64,000 nt of DNA from NCBI GenBank assembly GCA_041649015.1, contig JBAZNU010000010.1:1-64000 (forward strand), read 5' to 3'. The notes under the pieces were generated by a model. The model saw nothing but the letters and a program-made list of their open reading frames with translations. It was not told where the DNA came from and made no database searches. Positions within the stretch are counted from its first letter, which is position 1; each line of letters begins with the position of its first letter. This document shows, one piece after another, positions 26,573-36,098 of the stretch. The position numbers were made by a program, and so were the translations under genes. Source of the stretch: Ignavibacteria bacterium (GTDB lineage: Bacteria; Bacteroidota; Ignavibacteria; Tepidaquicellales; Tepidaquicellaceae).

Positions 26573-27040
26573 ATGGCAAAGATTATTAAGAATGTAAAGT
26601 TAGGGACAGATGTTAAAATATTTGATTTTGTTAATCTATATGGATGTTCAATTGATGATAATACGAAGATTGGTACCTTTGTTGAGATACAGAAAAATGT
26701 AATAATTGGAAAAAACTGCAAGATATCTACGCACACATTTATTTGTGAAGGTGTACATATAGAGGATAATGTATTTATTGGTCATAATGTAACCTTTATT
26801 AACGACAAGTACCCTCGTTCGACTAACGAGGATGGAAATATGCAAACCGAGACTGACTGGAAAGTTGTAGAAACAGTTGTTAAAAAAGGTGCTTCAATTG
26901 GCTCATCAGCAACTATTCTTTGCGGCGTAACAATAGGGGAGAATTCTATAGTGGGAGCAGGTTCGGTAGTTACAAAAAATGTTCCTGCCTCGACCATTGT
27001 TGCTGGTGTACCTGCAAAGGTTATTAAAAAAAACATATAG
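26573..27040 (+). CDS. left-handed beta-helix N-acetyltransferase, WbpD-like
   Basis: 155 residues from the ATG at 26573; the TTG one codon earlier is less likely. The protein is a series of hexapeptide repeats (for example DNTKIGTFVEIQKNVIIGKN and VNIGENSIVGAGSVVTKNVP-like turns) ending in the family tail PASTIVAGVPAKVI. Such trimeric enzymes use acetyl-CoA to acetylate amino sugars. Following the WlbA/WbpB-like gene, it should acetylate the 3-amino group of a UDP-2,3-diamino uronic acid. It is the last gene of the polysaccharide locus and faces the convergent BatA-type gene. Confidence 0.82.
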   Translation: MAKIIKNVKLGTDVKIFDFVNLYGCSIDDNTKIGTFVEIQKNVIIGKNCKISTHTFICEGVHIEDNVFIGHNVTFINDKYPRSTNEDGNMQTETDWKVVETVVKKGASIGSSATILCGVTIGENSIVGAGSVVTKNVPASTIVAGVPAKVIKKNI

Positions 27041-27201
27041 GGATAATAACCGATAATCTTTTTATTAATAACGCTAAAATTTTATAATTTATATAAAATT
27101 ATCAGATTATTATTAAAAAGATGTTATTAGGTATTTCTCAAATAACTTCCTGATATACCAATCACCAACATTGCGAAGTAGTATCATCAATTGGAATACT
27201 A

Positions 27202-29070
27202 TTATTTTATCCTTGACACATATATTTCCAAGAGGATGAGAGTGAGAACGATAATGAGAGGTATGTACCAGAGAGATTTGCCTGTGCGGTTTTCGTAGAT
27301 GATGGATTCGAGTGACTGTAATTTACTGTTTGGGATTATTTGGTAATTTTTTATACCTTTTGTGTCAAGGGCTGTTTTTAATACGTTTTCGTTTATGAGT
27401 TCAGAGTTGGATTCGAGGGTATCTCTTTCAGGGTATATTGTATATGGTGTAGTGGATAGGGATGAAGGAGCAGGGTATAATGCGGAGTTAGAAGTGTGAG
27501 TGGCGGAACGAAGTATGAAGGGAGCAAATAGGGAGTGTTCGGCAAATGATGACATTGTGTTATCAGAGGATACGGTTACGAAGAGGGGGGATGTTGGGGT
27601 TAGGGAAGAAATAATGAGAGGGATTGTGGTGTTGGAGTTTAGTAATTGTAATGATATTAATGTGATAGAATTTTGTGATGGGACTATACTGAAATAGGAT
27701 TTTAAGTTTATTTTATCAAGGGTGGAACTGTTAAAGGTTTCACCTTTTTTTATTTTGAATATATCACTGAATAGTGAGGATTCGGTGTCGATTTCACTGA
27801 TGGATGCATTAGTATTTACTTTATTGAGATTGTTTATTTTTTCTCCTAAAATCTTGTTGTAACTTTCGATGTTGATATTGTCAGATAGGAATATTACAAT
27901 CATTTTTCCTGATTCGGAGAAATTTCTTATATTTTTTCTGTCGGTGTCAGAGAATTCTTTTATTCCGCAGAGATAAACGGCATCGTATTGCTGTAAATTG
28001 TCAAGGAAGGTTGATTCAGTGTAATTATAGACTTTTTCATTCGGTGAATTTAAATTGGCTGCATCGAAAACAGCTTTAATGTATTTTGAAGATTCACGGA
28101 TTCCGGAAATGATTGCTATGTTAAGTTTTTCGGGAATATAAATTTGCTTAATGAAGAGATTGTCTTCGCTGAATGCATCCAATTGTTTATTGGGTGATTT
28201 AAGCTCGACTTTCAGAGTCTGGATTCCGACTGATACCGGTTTGTACAAGAAATCAATTTGTTTAATTTCATTTGGTTTAAGGTCAAAGTATTTCTCTTCC
28301 AGAAATGTACTGTTGTTGTATAGTGAAAGTTTTTCTTCTATAATAAAATTATTAGTATGATTTCTGACAATGACTTTCAGATTTAAAGGAAATGAGATTC
28401 CCAGGATTTTAGACTCGATAATAATATTACTTACAGAAATATTCGGCATTTCATTTTCCGCGACATCGATGAAGTAGAAGTTTGAGTAATTATCCGGTTG
28501 GTAGAGGTTATCATGAAAATTAACTTTTTGCATGTCGCTTATGATAAAAATTTCTGAAGTGTTTTGATTTCTATTTTCAAAGATTTCGTTTGTTTTATTT
28601 AGTATTGAATTCAAGTTTGGTTTTACAGGGATATAGCTGTTTGATGTATCTGATTGAACTTTAGCGACTAATGAAATTAATTCATCGGATGATGAGTATG
28701 TGCTACTTATGCGGTCAGCCACGGTTAATGCTTTTGAGAATAAATTTGCAGAATCCTTTTTGTACAACATGCTGAAAGAGCTATCGATGAATATTATACC
28801 GAGTTTCTTTGAATCCGAGTTTTTTCCGGAGTAACCTTTAAGAAAGGGATCTGCAAATGAGAAGATAAGAAAAACAATGATAGCTATTCTTACAAGAAGG
28901 AGAAAAAGATTTTTTATTCGGAGTCGGCGGAATTTTGATTTTTGGATTTCTTTAAGGAACATGATAGTGCTGAACTCCATTTTCTGAACTTTTTGAAGGT
29001 TCAGTAGATGGAGAAGAATTGGGACGGCAACAGCAATAAGAGATAATAATATTATGTTATTTAGAAACAC
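27202..29070 (-). CDS. BatA/VWA-domain membrane protein
   Basis: This 622-residue protein opens with the BatA N-terminal segment: a first membrane helix ending at VPILLHLLNLQKVQKMEFST, then a second helix near residues 57-76. A von Willebrand A-type domain starts around residue 90 with IIFIDSSFSM, which carries a DxSxS metal-site motif. The long middle part resembles the periplasmic region of BatA-like proteins, and a final membrane helix lies near 600-617. Such proteins are often encoded with MoxR ATPases and DUF58 genes, but none is adjacent here. The job may concern envelope stress or protein assembly; it is not established. Confidence 0.75.
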   Translation of the reverse strand: MFLNNIILLSLIAVAVPILLHLLNLQKVQKMEFSTIMFLKEIQKSKFRRLRIKNLFLLLVRIAIIVFLIFSFADPFLKGYSGKNSDSKKLGIIFIDSSFSMLYKKDSANLFSKALTVADRISSTYSSSDELISLVAKVQSDTSNSYIPVKPNLNSILNKTNEIFENRNQNTSEIFIISDMQKVNFHDNLYQPDNYSNFYFIDVAENEMPNISVSNIIIESKILGISFPLNLKVIVRNHTNNFIIEEKLSLYNNSTFLEEKYFDLKPNEIKQIDFLYKPVSVGIQTLKVELKSPNKQLDAFSEDNLFIKQIYIPEKLNIAIISGIRESSKYIKAVFDAANLNSPNEKVYNYTESTFLDNLQQYDAVYLCGIKEFSDTDRKNIRNFSESGKMIVIFLSDNINIESYNKILGEKINNLNKVNTNASISEIDTESSLFSDIFKIKKGETFNSSTLDKINLKSYFSIVPSQNSITLISLQLLNSNTTIPLIISSLTPTSPLFVTVSSDNTMSSFAEHSLFAPFILRSATHTSNSALYPAPSSLSTTPYTIYPERDTLESNSELINENVLKTALDTKGIKNYQIIPNSKLQSLESIIYENRTGKSLWYIPLIIVLTLILLEIYVSRIK

Positions 29071-29594
29071 TTAAGTTGATAGTTTATAGTTGATAGTTGA
29101 TAGCTAATATTTGATAGTTAATAATTTAAATCTAATAGTTAATATTTAATGTGACCACGGATGATGCAAATTATGCAATTCAATAGAACGCTGGTAACAC
29201 AGATTAAACGGATAAACACGGAAAAAATAAAGAACAAATAAAACTAAATAGCCTGAAAAATACTGATTTACACAGATAGAAATTTTAGAGTACTTTTTGC
29301 TCCTAAAATCATTCTCACACAAATCTCACAATGAGCAGGTGATATCAACTCGTATAAAAATAAAGAACAAATAGAACATTGGTTTTACGAAAAAACACAG
29401 ATATAAATAAAAATCTTTTGGATTCATCTAAAAGCATGGTGGAATGACAAAAGTTTAAAAAATGATTTATTATCATGTATTCAATTGAATAATGCGAAAT
29501 ATAAGTACGGTTGTAAAATAAAGAAATTATTCGAACTTTTAAAGCTATTGATATCACAAAAAGATAAGAAGATAAAGTGATTAGATTATTGTGA
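29071..29594. repeat. intergenic region with short tandem and dispersed repeats
   Basis: The 524-base gap contains a run of TTGATAGTT-like words (about 29074-29145) and the phrase AATAGAACGCTG (29182-29193), followed by ACACAGATTAAACGGATAAACACGG. A 20-base repeat, AAAATAAAGAACAAATA(A/G)AAC, occurs twice (about 29226 and 29357). The AATAGAACGCTG phrase recurs at 32114. These look like pieces of a dispersed, degenerate repeat family. A small open frame on the - strand (29345-29557) has no recognisable features. Confidence 0.6.
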
Positions 29595-32105
29595 TTATGG
29601 GGTGATTTTCAGTATTACGAATGTTATGTCGTCGTGTATTTCTATGTTCTGAGTGAAATTACTAATGGATGCGAGGAGAGATGATTTTATGGTTTCCGGG
29701 GAGGCATTATGATTTTGAAGAAGAATTTTTTCGATACGCTCGGAGCCAAATAGGTCTTTTTGTGCATTCATTGATTCAGAAACGCCGTCTGAATACAACA
29801 TGTATATGTCATTGGGGGTGATATCAAATGTTTGTTCTTCGATGTTTGTGTTAAAAATATTTTCTTTATCTAGTCCGATGCCAATTCCCTTTGTATATAT
29901 GTTTTCAATACTATTGTTACGAAGTCTAATTAAAGGAGTATGTCCTGCCCGCGCGACCTGTACTATATTTTGGTTAAGGTCGAATAGAGCAAGAAGTATT
30001 GTAACGAAAGATTTTCTATTGAATTGACTGTAAATTTGTTTGTTGATTTCACCGAGCATTTCTTTAGGGGACGGGAATATGTTCGAAGCAAACTGCAGAA
30101 CCGCCTGAACCTGAGACATATAAAGTGCGGCGGGTATTCCTTTGTCAGATACATCTGCAATAGCCACGAGAACCTTATCTTTTGATATGTTTATTATATC
30201 ATAAAAATCACCACCAATTTCCCGAGCGGGTTCGGAATATCCTGAAATAACAAGTCTGCTATGAGCAGACTTTTCTTTCGGCAGAAGGCCGTTCTGGATA
30301 CGTTTTGCTATGTTGACTTCTTCTTCATATTTTTGTTTATTAATCTGTTCGATATTGAGACGTGTGTTTTCGAGAGATACTGCACTTTGAGATGCAAATG
30401 ATTTAAGCAAATCGATATCCTCTTCTGAGAAGGCTTTTCCCGAACTTTTACTGCCGAATGTAAGAGCTCCAATTAACTCATTTTTATGGTTAATGGGAAT
30501 AATTAAATTTATACCGGAAAGCAAAGATTTTTCTGTGTCAGAAATACCGAGTTCGTTTATGTTAGCTGCGTTTATGATGACAGCTTCACCAGAATTATAT
30601 TTAGTAATTTTGAGAAGGAGTTTATCAAGGTCAAAATCATTAGTCAGGCCGAGTGACTTAATGTATTTGGAGCTTAAAACACGAAGATTAAAATAATTAA
30701 TCCCAACTGTTTCATTCAGGAAAGTTCTGATTTTAGCGACAAGGTCATCTATGTCGGATATACGAGAAAGTTCTTTAGAGAACTCGAGAAGTGATTTACG
30801 GTAATTATAATTTTCTCTGAAGAACTGTTTATCGACAAACGACTTAGCTTGTTTATTGACGAAATCGAAAGAGAATGTAAAAATTATAATAAAAGTAATA
30901 ATCATCATCTGGTTGCTCCCTTCAAAAACTTCTCTGAAGAAAGAATTCAAAACAAACACGAGAACGAGGTACAGAATAACTATTGTCAATGTGACGATAC
31001 CGAAGACAATACTTTTTTTAACAAGAAATTCAGTATCGAAAATCCTGTATTTCATGATTGAATAACCGAATGAAATAGGAATTGCCATTACGAGAATACT
31101 TGGAGTAAGGTGAATCGGATTAACAAGAAATACGGGTTTATTATTAATAAGATTATAGATCAAGTAATAAGAAATGCCGAGTCCGCCCAGGAAAAATCCT
31201 TTGCTGATAATTGACAGGGATTTTTTCAAAGCGGGGTCGATAACTTTACTCAAGGAACGGCGGTAGAATACAGTACCAAGAATAAAGTAAAGAACAGGTG
31301 CTACCTGAAATAAGAATAATGAGAGAATTCTGTTAAACTTTGCAGATGTAATAATATTAACTAATACCGGAAGAACAACGATTGCATATAGAAGCAGTAT
31401 AAAAAGTTTCCTGCGACGGAATTCATACTTTACCGGGAAGGTAAGAAAAAGATGCACGTACAAAGGAGGAATGCAAACAGCTCCCGTAAGAAAGAGTATA
31501 TTTAAGGTAATAAAGAAAATCTTCTGCCAAATAGTGACAATTTCAATCTGAATTGCTCCTGCGGGGCTTGTTCCAGAATACATAATAAGTCCAATGGATG
31601 CTGCAGCGCTGAAGAAGAAAAAGAGTTTCGAAGTAAGTTCTTTTGGTTTTGAATAGCCAACCGCGGTACCGACAAAGAGAAATCCGAGTCCGACTATCCA
31701 GAATATAAGGAAACTATAGTTTGTGAATTTATAAACCCAGATTTTGAAATCCATAATTTCATCATTCCGCAGAACAGTATAAGTGATAAATTCACTGCTG
31801 AATTTATTTAAAATATCCATAGCTTTCATTGACTGGCTAAGACTGATACCATTAATTGCGATTAGCAGGTCACCGTCTTTAATTCCTGCTTCATCTGCGA
31901 CACCACCAGGGATTATCTGAGTAATCATAAGGAAGTGATTACCGAGAGAATCTGTTTTATCAATCCAAAGGCAATCGTCGGTTGTCATGCGCTTGGAGAA
32001 GAAATTGTTTTCGAAAGCGATTAATGAAAGTATAAGGCAAAAGAATGCAATGAGAATTATGAAAAATCTCAGAGTGTTTTCGGATATGTTGTTAAATAAT
32101 TTCAT
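29595..32105 (-). CDS. membrane PDZ-GAF-SpoIIE serine phosphatase (copy A)
   Basis: An 836-residue regulator. A membrane helix (about 11-30) is followed by a PDZ-like domain (about 40-122, with PGGVADEAGIKDGDLLIAING). Then come about eight membrane helices (about 128-400), a GAF-like domain (about 440-590), a short coiled linker and a SpoIIE/PP2C phosphatase domain (about 610-836). Phosphatase motifs GGDFYD, ADVSDKG, ARAGHTP, YSDGVSE and HDDIT are all present, so it should be active. Such enzymes dephosphorylate STAS anti-anti-sigma factors in partner switching. The PDZ part probably senses something outside the membrane. It is a clear paralogue of the next gene upstream. Confidence 0.88.
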   Translation of the reverse strand: MKLFNNISENTLRFFIILIAFFCLILSLIAFENNFFSKRMTTDDCLWIDKTDSLGNHFLMITQIIPGGVADEAGIKDGDLLIAINGISLSQSMKAMDILNKFSSEFITYTVLRNDEIMDFKIWVYKFTNYSFLIFWIVGLGFLFVGTAVGYSKPKELTSKLFFFFSAAASIGLIMYSGTSPAGAIQIEIVTIWQKIFFITLNILFLTGAVCIPPLYVHLFLTFPVKYEFRRRKLFILLLYAIVVLPVLVNIITSAKFNRILSLFLFQVAPVLYFILGTVFYRRSLSKVIDPALKKSLSIISKGFFLGGLGISYYLIYNLINNKPVFLVNPIHLTPSILVMAIPISFGYSIMKYRIFDTEFLVKKSIVFGIVTLTIVILYLVLVFVLNSFFREVFEGSNQMMIITFIIIFTFSFDFVNKQAKSFVDKQFFRENYNYRKSLLEFSKELSRISDIDDLVAKIRTFLNETVGINYFNLRVLSSKYIKSLGLTNDFDLDKLLLKITKYNSGEAVIINAANINELGISDTEKSLLSGINLIIPINHKNELIGALTFGSKSSGKAFSEEDIDLLKSFASQSAVSLENTRLNIEQINKQKYEEEVNIAKRIQNGLLPKEKSAHSRLVISGYSEPAREIGGDFYDIINISKDKVLVAIADVSDKGIPAALYMSQVQAVLQFASNIFPSPKEMLGEINKQIYSQFNRKSFVTILLALFDLNQNIVQVARAGHTPLIRLRNNSIENIYTKGIGIGLDKENIFNTNIEEQTFDITPNDIYMLYSDGVSESMNAQKDLFGSERIEKILLQNHNASPETIKSSLLASISNFTQNIEIHDDITFVILKITP

Positions 32106-32307
32106 TTTTAAATAATAGAACGCTGATTTTTACAAATAGACCTTTGAACACAGATTTCCACAAATAGACCTTTGAACACAGATTATCACAAATTTTATTT
32201 TCAAATTCTTATAATATCAAAAAACATTTGCACACTGATTTAAACTGCCGGAATGACAGTGTATTAAAATCAGTAATGTTAAAGAACTATATAAACTTAG
32301 TTTACTT
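32106..32307. repeat. spacer with a 28-bp direct duplication
   Basis: ACAAATAGACCTTTGAACAC and five more bases occur at 32132-32156 and again at 32160-32184, a period of 28. AATAGAACGCTG (32114-32125) is shared with 29182. The spacer separates the two SpoIIE genes and carries no open frame. It belongs to the same repeat family as the region after copy A. Confidence 0.65.
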
Positions 32308-34791
32308 TTAATACGTTTTTACAACCACAAAAGTTATATCGTCATGCTGTTCAGCATCTTTTACGAAAGATTTTACATTTGATTCGAGTTTTCTGTTGAT
32401 ATCAGACGGTGACAGGTGTTTGTTCTGGCGTATTAAATTAATTAATCTTTCCATACCAAATTCTTCTTTATTTCTATTCATTGCTTCATTTAAACCATCT
32501 GTGTAAAAGAGCACTATACTATTACTTTCCAGTTTAAGTTCATGTTCATCAAGATGCTTTGAAAAAAGATGGTCTTTATCCAGACCAAGCCCAATTCCGC
32601 GTGTATTAAGCAATTCAACAGAGCCGTTTCTTGCAAATATTGCAGGGTTATGACCTGCCCGCACATATTTAAGTTTTCGCTCTTTAATATTAAACATTCC
32701 GAGCGAAACTGTGACGAATGCATTTCTCTCAAACTTACCGAAAATCTGTTTATTTACTTCGATGATTATTTCCCTAGGAGTTTTGAAGATTTTTGCAGCA
32801 AATCTGATTAATGCCTGCACTTTCGCCATATAGAGTGCTGCGGGAAGACCTTTACCTGAGACATCCGCGATAACTATAAGAATATTATCTTTGTCCAAAC
32901 AAATAATATCGAAGAAATCCCCACCTATTATTCTTGCGGGGGATGAAGCACAACTTATCTCAAGATGTTCGCACTTATAATCTCTATCAGGCAGAAGTCC
33001 TTCCTGAATATTCTTTGCTACTTTCAGTTCTTCTTCAATCTTATTCTTTCTAATCTCTTCTAAACGCAGTCTTGAATTTTCATAAACGACAGAAATATTA
33101 GAGCAAATAGTTTTCAAGAGGTCTATATCTTCATCTGTGTAAGGAGAGCCTTCGGGTTTTTCTCCCAGATTAATTGAGGCAATTAGTTCATCTTTTACGA
33201 GCACGGGCAAAGCAAGAACGATATTCTCTTTTTTAATATATTCGGCGTATTCATGCGGGATACTATTTTCCGCCATATTAATATCAAAAAGAAGTTTCGG
33301 GTTCTTATCATTTTCGAATAGATAAAAACAAAGGTCATTTATAAGTTTATCTTCAGGATTATCCGAAACACAGTACTTCCCTTTGATTTCCAAGAATTCC
33401 ACTTTCTTAACACCCATAGTTTCCGACAGAGTATTCTTCAATTTCACGGCAACTTCATCCATATTATTCAGATAGGGCAGTTCGTTTGAAAAATTCAGAA
33501 GGGACTTCCTATAATTATACCTGGTTTTATAAAATCTTTTATCGACGAATGATTTAATAAGTTTAGTAATATAACTAAAAGAAAATATTACGAGAATAAC
33601 GGTAATAACGGTTATCAGCTGCTTATTGCTGAATTTATAGTATTCAAAAATAGTTTCGAGCATATCAATCGCAAAAAGATACGCTACGATAGTTACCAAA
33701 GCAGCAAGCGTAAATACTATACCACGTTTTACGAAAAATTCAGTGTCTAAAATTCTGAATTTATATATAGAATATCCAAAAGTAATTGGAATTGCAAGAA
33801 CCATTATAGCCGGCAAACGATACAGAGGGCTCATTCCGAGATTAATAACAAAAAGTGAGAACACAAAATAATAATAAGCAAACCCTGCAAGACCTATTAT
33901 GAGTCCTATCAAGAGAACCCTGAGTGGTTCTTTTCGTTCAGGATTTCTTATTTTTAAGTATGATTTAACAAAAATTGAAAATGCGGCGATTATGATTAAC
34001 AACGGTGAATAGCTAACCAATATAGAGACGACAGGGCTTTTATCTAGAAAAAGTTCAGATTGTTCAGACAGCAGAAGCGGAAAACTTAAAATCAGTGAAT
34101 AAAGGTAAACAAAAAATATAATTAATTTCCGTTTTTTAAAGTTAACAAAAACGGGATAAATCGTGAAAAAGTGGAACAGCAGAGGGTAAACAAAAATATT
34201 CGCCATATAATAGTGTATCATAAGGGTACCGCTGTAACCTACATAGTACCATACACCGCCATAAATCATAAAACCTACTGACGAGAAAAACCCAAAGAGG
34301 AAGAAAATTTGCGATGTTAGTTCTTTTGGTTTTGAAATGCCGACAAAGAATCCATTCATAAGAAACCCGAGTCCGAGAAAAGCAAAAATATAGAATATAA
34401 GATGAAAATATTTATAAACAGGAACTACAATACTTTTTATTTCTGTCTGTCTTTCGATTGTGTACAGTGCAGGCACGTGGGTATCAACTTTAACGATTAT
34501 ATTCAGGAATTCATTCATTGAGTTAACAGGGATACCGTTTACAGCAAGAATTTTATCGCCTACTTTTAGACCTGATTTTTCTCCGACGCCATTAGGAAAA
34601 AGGCGGGAAATCTCAACATGTACATTTCCGTTTATATCAACTGATTCAATTTTGCTGCAATCATCAAATGTAAGCCGCTTTGTGAAAATTGAATTAAATA
34701 TAGGAATACCTGCAAATATGAGTGCATATAGTGTCAGAATAATAATAAAAAACCTAAGAGTATTATCTGTATATTTACTTAGAAACTTCAA
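32308..34791 (-). CDS. membrane PDZ-GAF-SpoIIE serine phosphatase (copy B)
   Basis: 827 residues with the same order as copy A: N-terminal helix, PDZ-like domain (about 40-122, with PNGVGEKSGLKVGDKILAVNG), about eight membrane helices, GAF-like domain and SpoIIE phosphatase. Motifs GGDFFD, ADVSGKG, RAGHNP, YTDGLNE and HDDIT are intact. The sensor half is much less like copy A than the phosphatase half, so the two may read different signals and converge on one output. No STAS or sigma-factor gene lies next to them; an RsbW-like kinase is at 49517. Both are transcribed on the - strand. Confidence 0.88.
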   Translation of the reverse strand: MKFLSKYTDNTLRFFIIILTLYALIFAGIPIFNSIFTKRLTFDDCSKIESVDINGNVHVEISRLFPNGVGEKSGLKVGDKILAVNGIPVNSMNEFLNIIVKVDTHVPALYTIERQTEIKSIVVPVYKYFHLIFYIFAFLGLGFLMNGFFVGISKPKELTSQIFFLFGFFSSVGFMIYGGVWYYVGYSGTLMIHYYMANIFVYPLLFHFFTIYPVFVNFKKRKLIIFFVYLYSLILSFPLLLSEQSELFLDKSPVVSILVSYSPLLIIIAAFSIFVKSYLKIRNPERKEPLRVLLIGLIIGLAGFAYYYFVFSLFVINLGMSPLYRLPAIMVLAIPITFGYSIYKFRILDTEFFVKRGIVFTLAALVTIVAYLFAIDMLETIFEYYKFSNKQLITVITVILVIFSFSYITKLIKSFVDKRFYKTRYNYRKSLLNFSNELPYLNNMDEVAVKLKNTLSETMGVKKVEFLEIKGKYCVSDNPEDKLINDLCFYLFENDKNPKLLFDINMAENSIPHEYAEYIKKENIVLALPVLVKDELIASINLGEKPEGSPYTDEDIDLLKTICSNISVVYENSRLRLEEIRKNKIEEELKVAKNIQEGLLPDRDYKCEHLEISCASSPARIIGGDFFDIICLDKDNILIVIADVSGKGLPAALYMAKVQALIRFAAKIFKTPREIIIEVNKQIFGKFERNAFVTVSLGMFNIKERKLKYVRAGHNPAIFARNGSVELLNTRGIGLGLDKDHLFSKHLDEHELKLESNSIVLFYTDGLNEAMNRNKEEFGMERLINLIRQNKHLSPSDINRKLESNVKSFVKDAEQHDDITFVVVKTY

Positions 34792-34901
34792 TTCTTCTGT
34801 TAAATACTATTATTACGGATAAATTTAATATATGTTCTATCAAATTATGAAAAATACATAGAATTAACAAAGCAAATTTTAAAATGTGCTTGTAAAAAAT
34901 A

Positions 34902-34928
34902 AAAAACCCGTTAAGTCAACGGGTTTTT
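34902..34928. terminator. terminator after metK
   Basis: An 11-bp stem (AAAAACCCGTT / AACGGGTTTTT) with a 5-base loop, flanked by A and T runs. It lies 25 bases after the metK stop on the - strand and before the SpoIIE gene start. It should work in both directions. Confidence 0.9.
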
Positions 34929-34952
34929 GAGAATAATAAATTTCCTGTTAAA

Positions 34953-36098
34953 TTATTTAACAAGTTTTTTGAGTTTGTTAATCAAGTCAAGTTTTTCCCA
35001 TGTGAATCCCTTTTCATTTCTTCCGAAATGTCCGTAGGCAGCTGTGTTTCTGTATACCGGTTTTCTGAGGTCAAGTCTGCGAATGATTCCAGCCGGAGTA
35101 AGGTCAATATTCTTTCTAATAATGTCAGCAAGTTTTTCGTCGGATATTTTTCCTGTACCGAATGTATTAACGAAGATAGATACGGGTTGTGCAACTCCGA
35201 TAGCGTAAGAAAGTTGAATAAGGCACTCATCAGCGAGTTTTGCAGCGACGATATTTTTTGCAATGTGTCTTGATGCATAAGCCGCGCTTCTGTCAACTTT
35301 TGAAGGATCTTTACCGGAGAAAGCACCTCCGCCGTGAGGGGCTTTACCGCCGTACGTATCGACGATAATTTTTCTACCAGTGAGACCAGTATCGCCGTGA
35401 GGACCGCCTATTTCAAACTTACCGGTTGGGTTGACATGAATCTTGGTATTTTTATCAAGAAGTCGTGCAGGAATAACTTTTTTGATGACGTATTTAATTA
35501 CGTCCTCTTTTATTTTCTTCTGTGAAACATATCCATCATGTTGAGTTGAAACAACCACAGCTTCGACTCGTTTAGGTTTATTGTCATTTCCATATTCTAT
35601 AGTAACCTGTGACTTTGAATCGGGTCTGAGATAAGGCATAAGTTTTGGCTGTTTTTTCCTGATATCTGCAAGTCTTTTTACGAGGTTATGAGAGAATACA
35701 AGAGTCATTGGCATAAACTCTTTCGTTTCATTCGTCGCATATCCAAACATCATACCCTGATCTCCAGCACCGCCAGTATTGACACCCATTGCTATATCCG
35801 GAGATTGTGTGTTAATAGCAGACATCACATTTATTGAATGGTAATCGAACCTATATTCACCCTTTGTGTATCCAATTTCCTGAACAACTTTGCGTACGAC
35901 TTTAGGAACATCTACATAATGTTTGGTTGTTATTTCGCCTCCAACCAGAACCAAGCCTGTTGCGCAGAAAGTTTCGCAGGCAACTCTGGCTGTCGGATCA
36001 TGTTTTAATATATCATCGAGAATTGCATCAGATATTTGATCACATACTTTATCCGGATGTCCTTCACTAACGGATTCGGACGTAAAAAAGTAAGACAT
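34953..36098 (-). CDS. metK: S-adenosylmethionine synthetase
   Basis: This 381-residue enzyme makes S-adenosylmethionine from ATP and methionine. It starts with MSYFFTSESVSEGHPDKVCDQISDAILD, where the His-Pro-Asp sits in the ATP site. GAGDQGMMFGYAT, GGPHGDTGLTGRKIIVDTYGG and GGGAFSGKDPSKVDRSAAY are the other classical motifs. Length and N-terminus are normal. A ribosome-binding-like AAGAAGGG precedes the ATG. Upstream 313 bases show no recognisable SAM riboswitch. A strong terminator follows. Confidence 0.97.
   Translation of the reverse strand: MSYFFTSESVSEGHPDKVCDQISDAILDDILKHDPTARVACETFCATGLVLVGGEITTKHYVDVPKVVRKVVQEIGYTKGEYRFDYHSINVMSAINTQSPDIAMGVNTGGAGDQGMMFGYATNETKEFMPMTLVFSHNLVKRLADIRKKQPKLMPYLRPDSKSQVTIEYGNDNKPKRVEAVVVSTQHDGYVSQKKIKEDVIKYVIKKVIPARLLDKNTKIHVNPTGKFEIGGPHGDTGLTGRKIIVDTYGGKAPHGGGAFSGKDPSKVDRSAAYASRHIAKNIVAAKLADECLIQLSYAIGVAQPVSIFVNTFGTGKISDEKLADIIRKNIDLTPAGIIRRLDLRKPVYRNTAAYGHFGRNEKGFTWEKLDLINKLKKLVK

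Noticed and set aside
29345..29557. 70-residue reverse open frame after the SpoIIE gene
   Set aside because: No recognisable motif, lies over repeat-derived sequence, no start signal.
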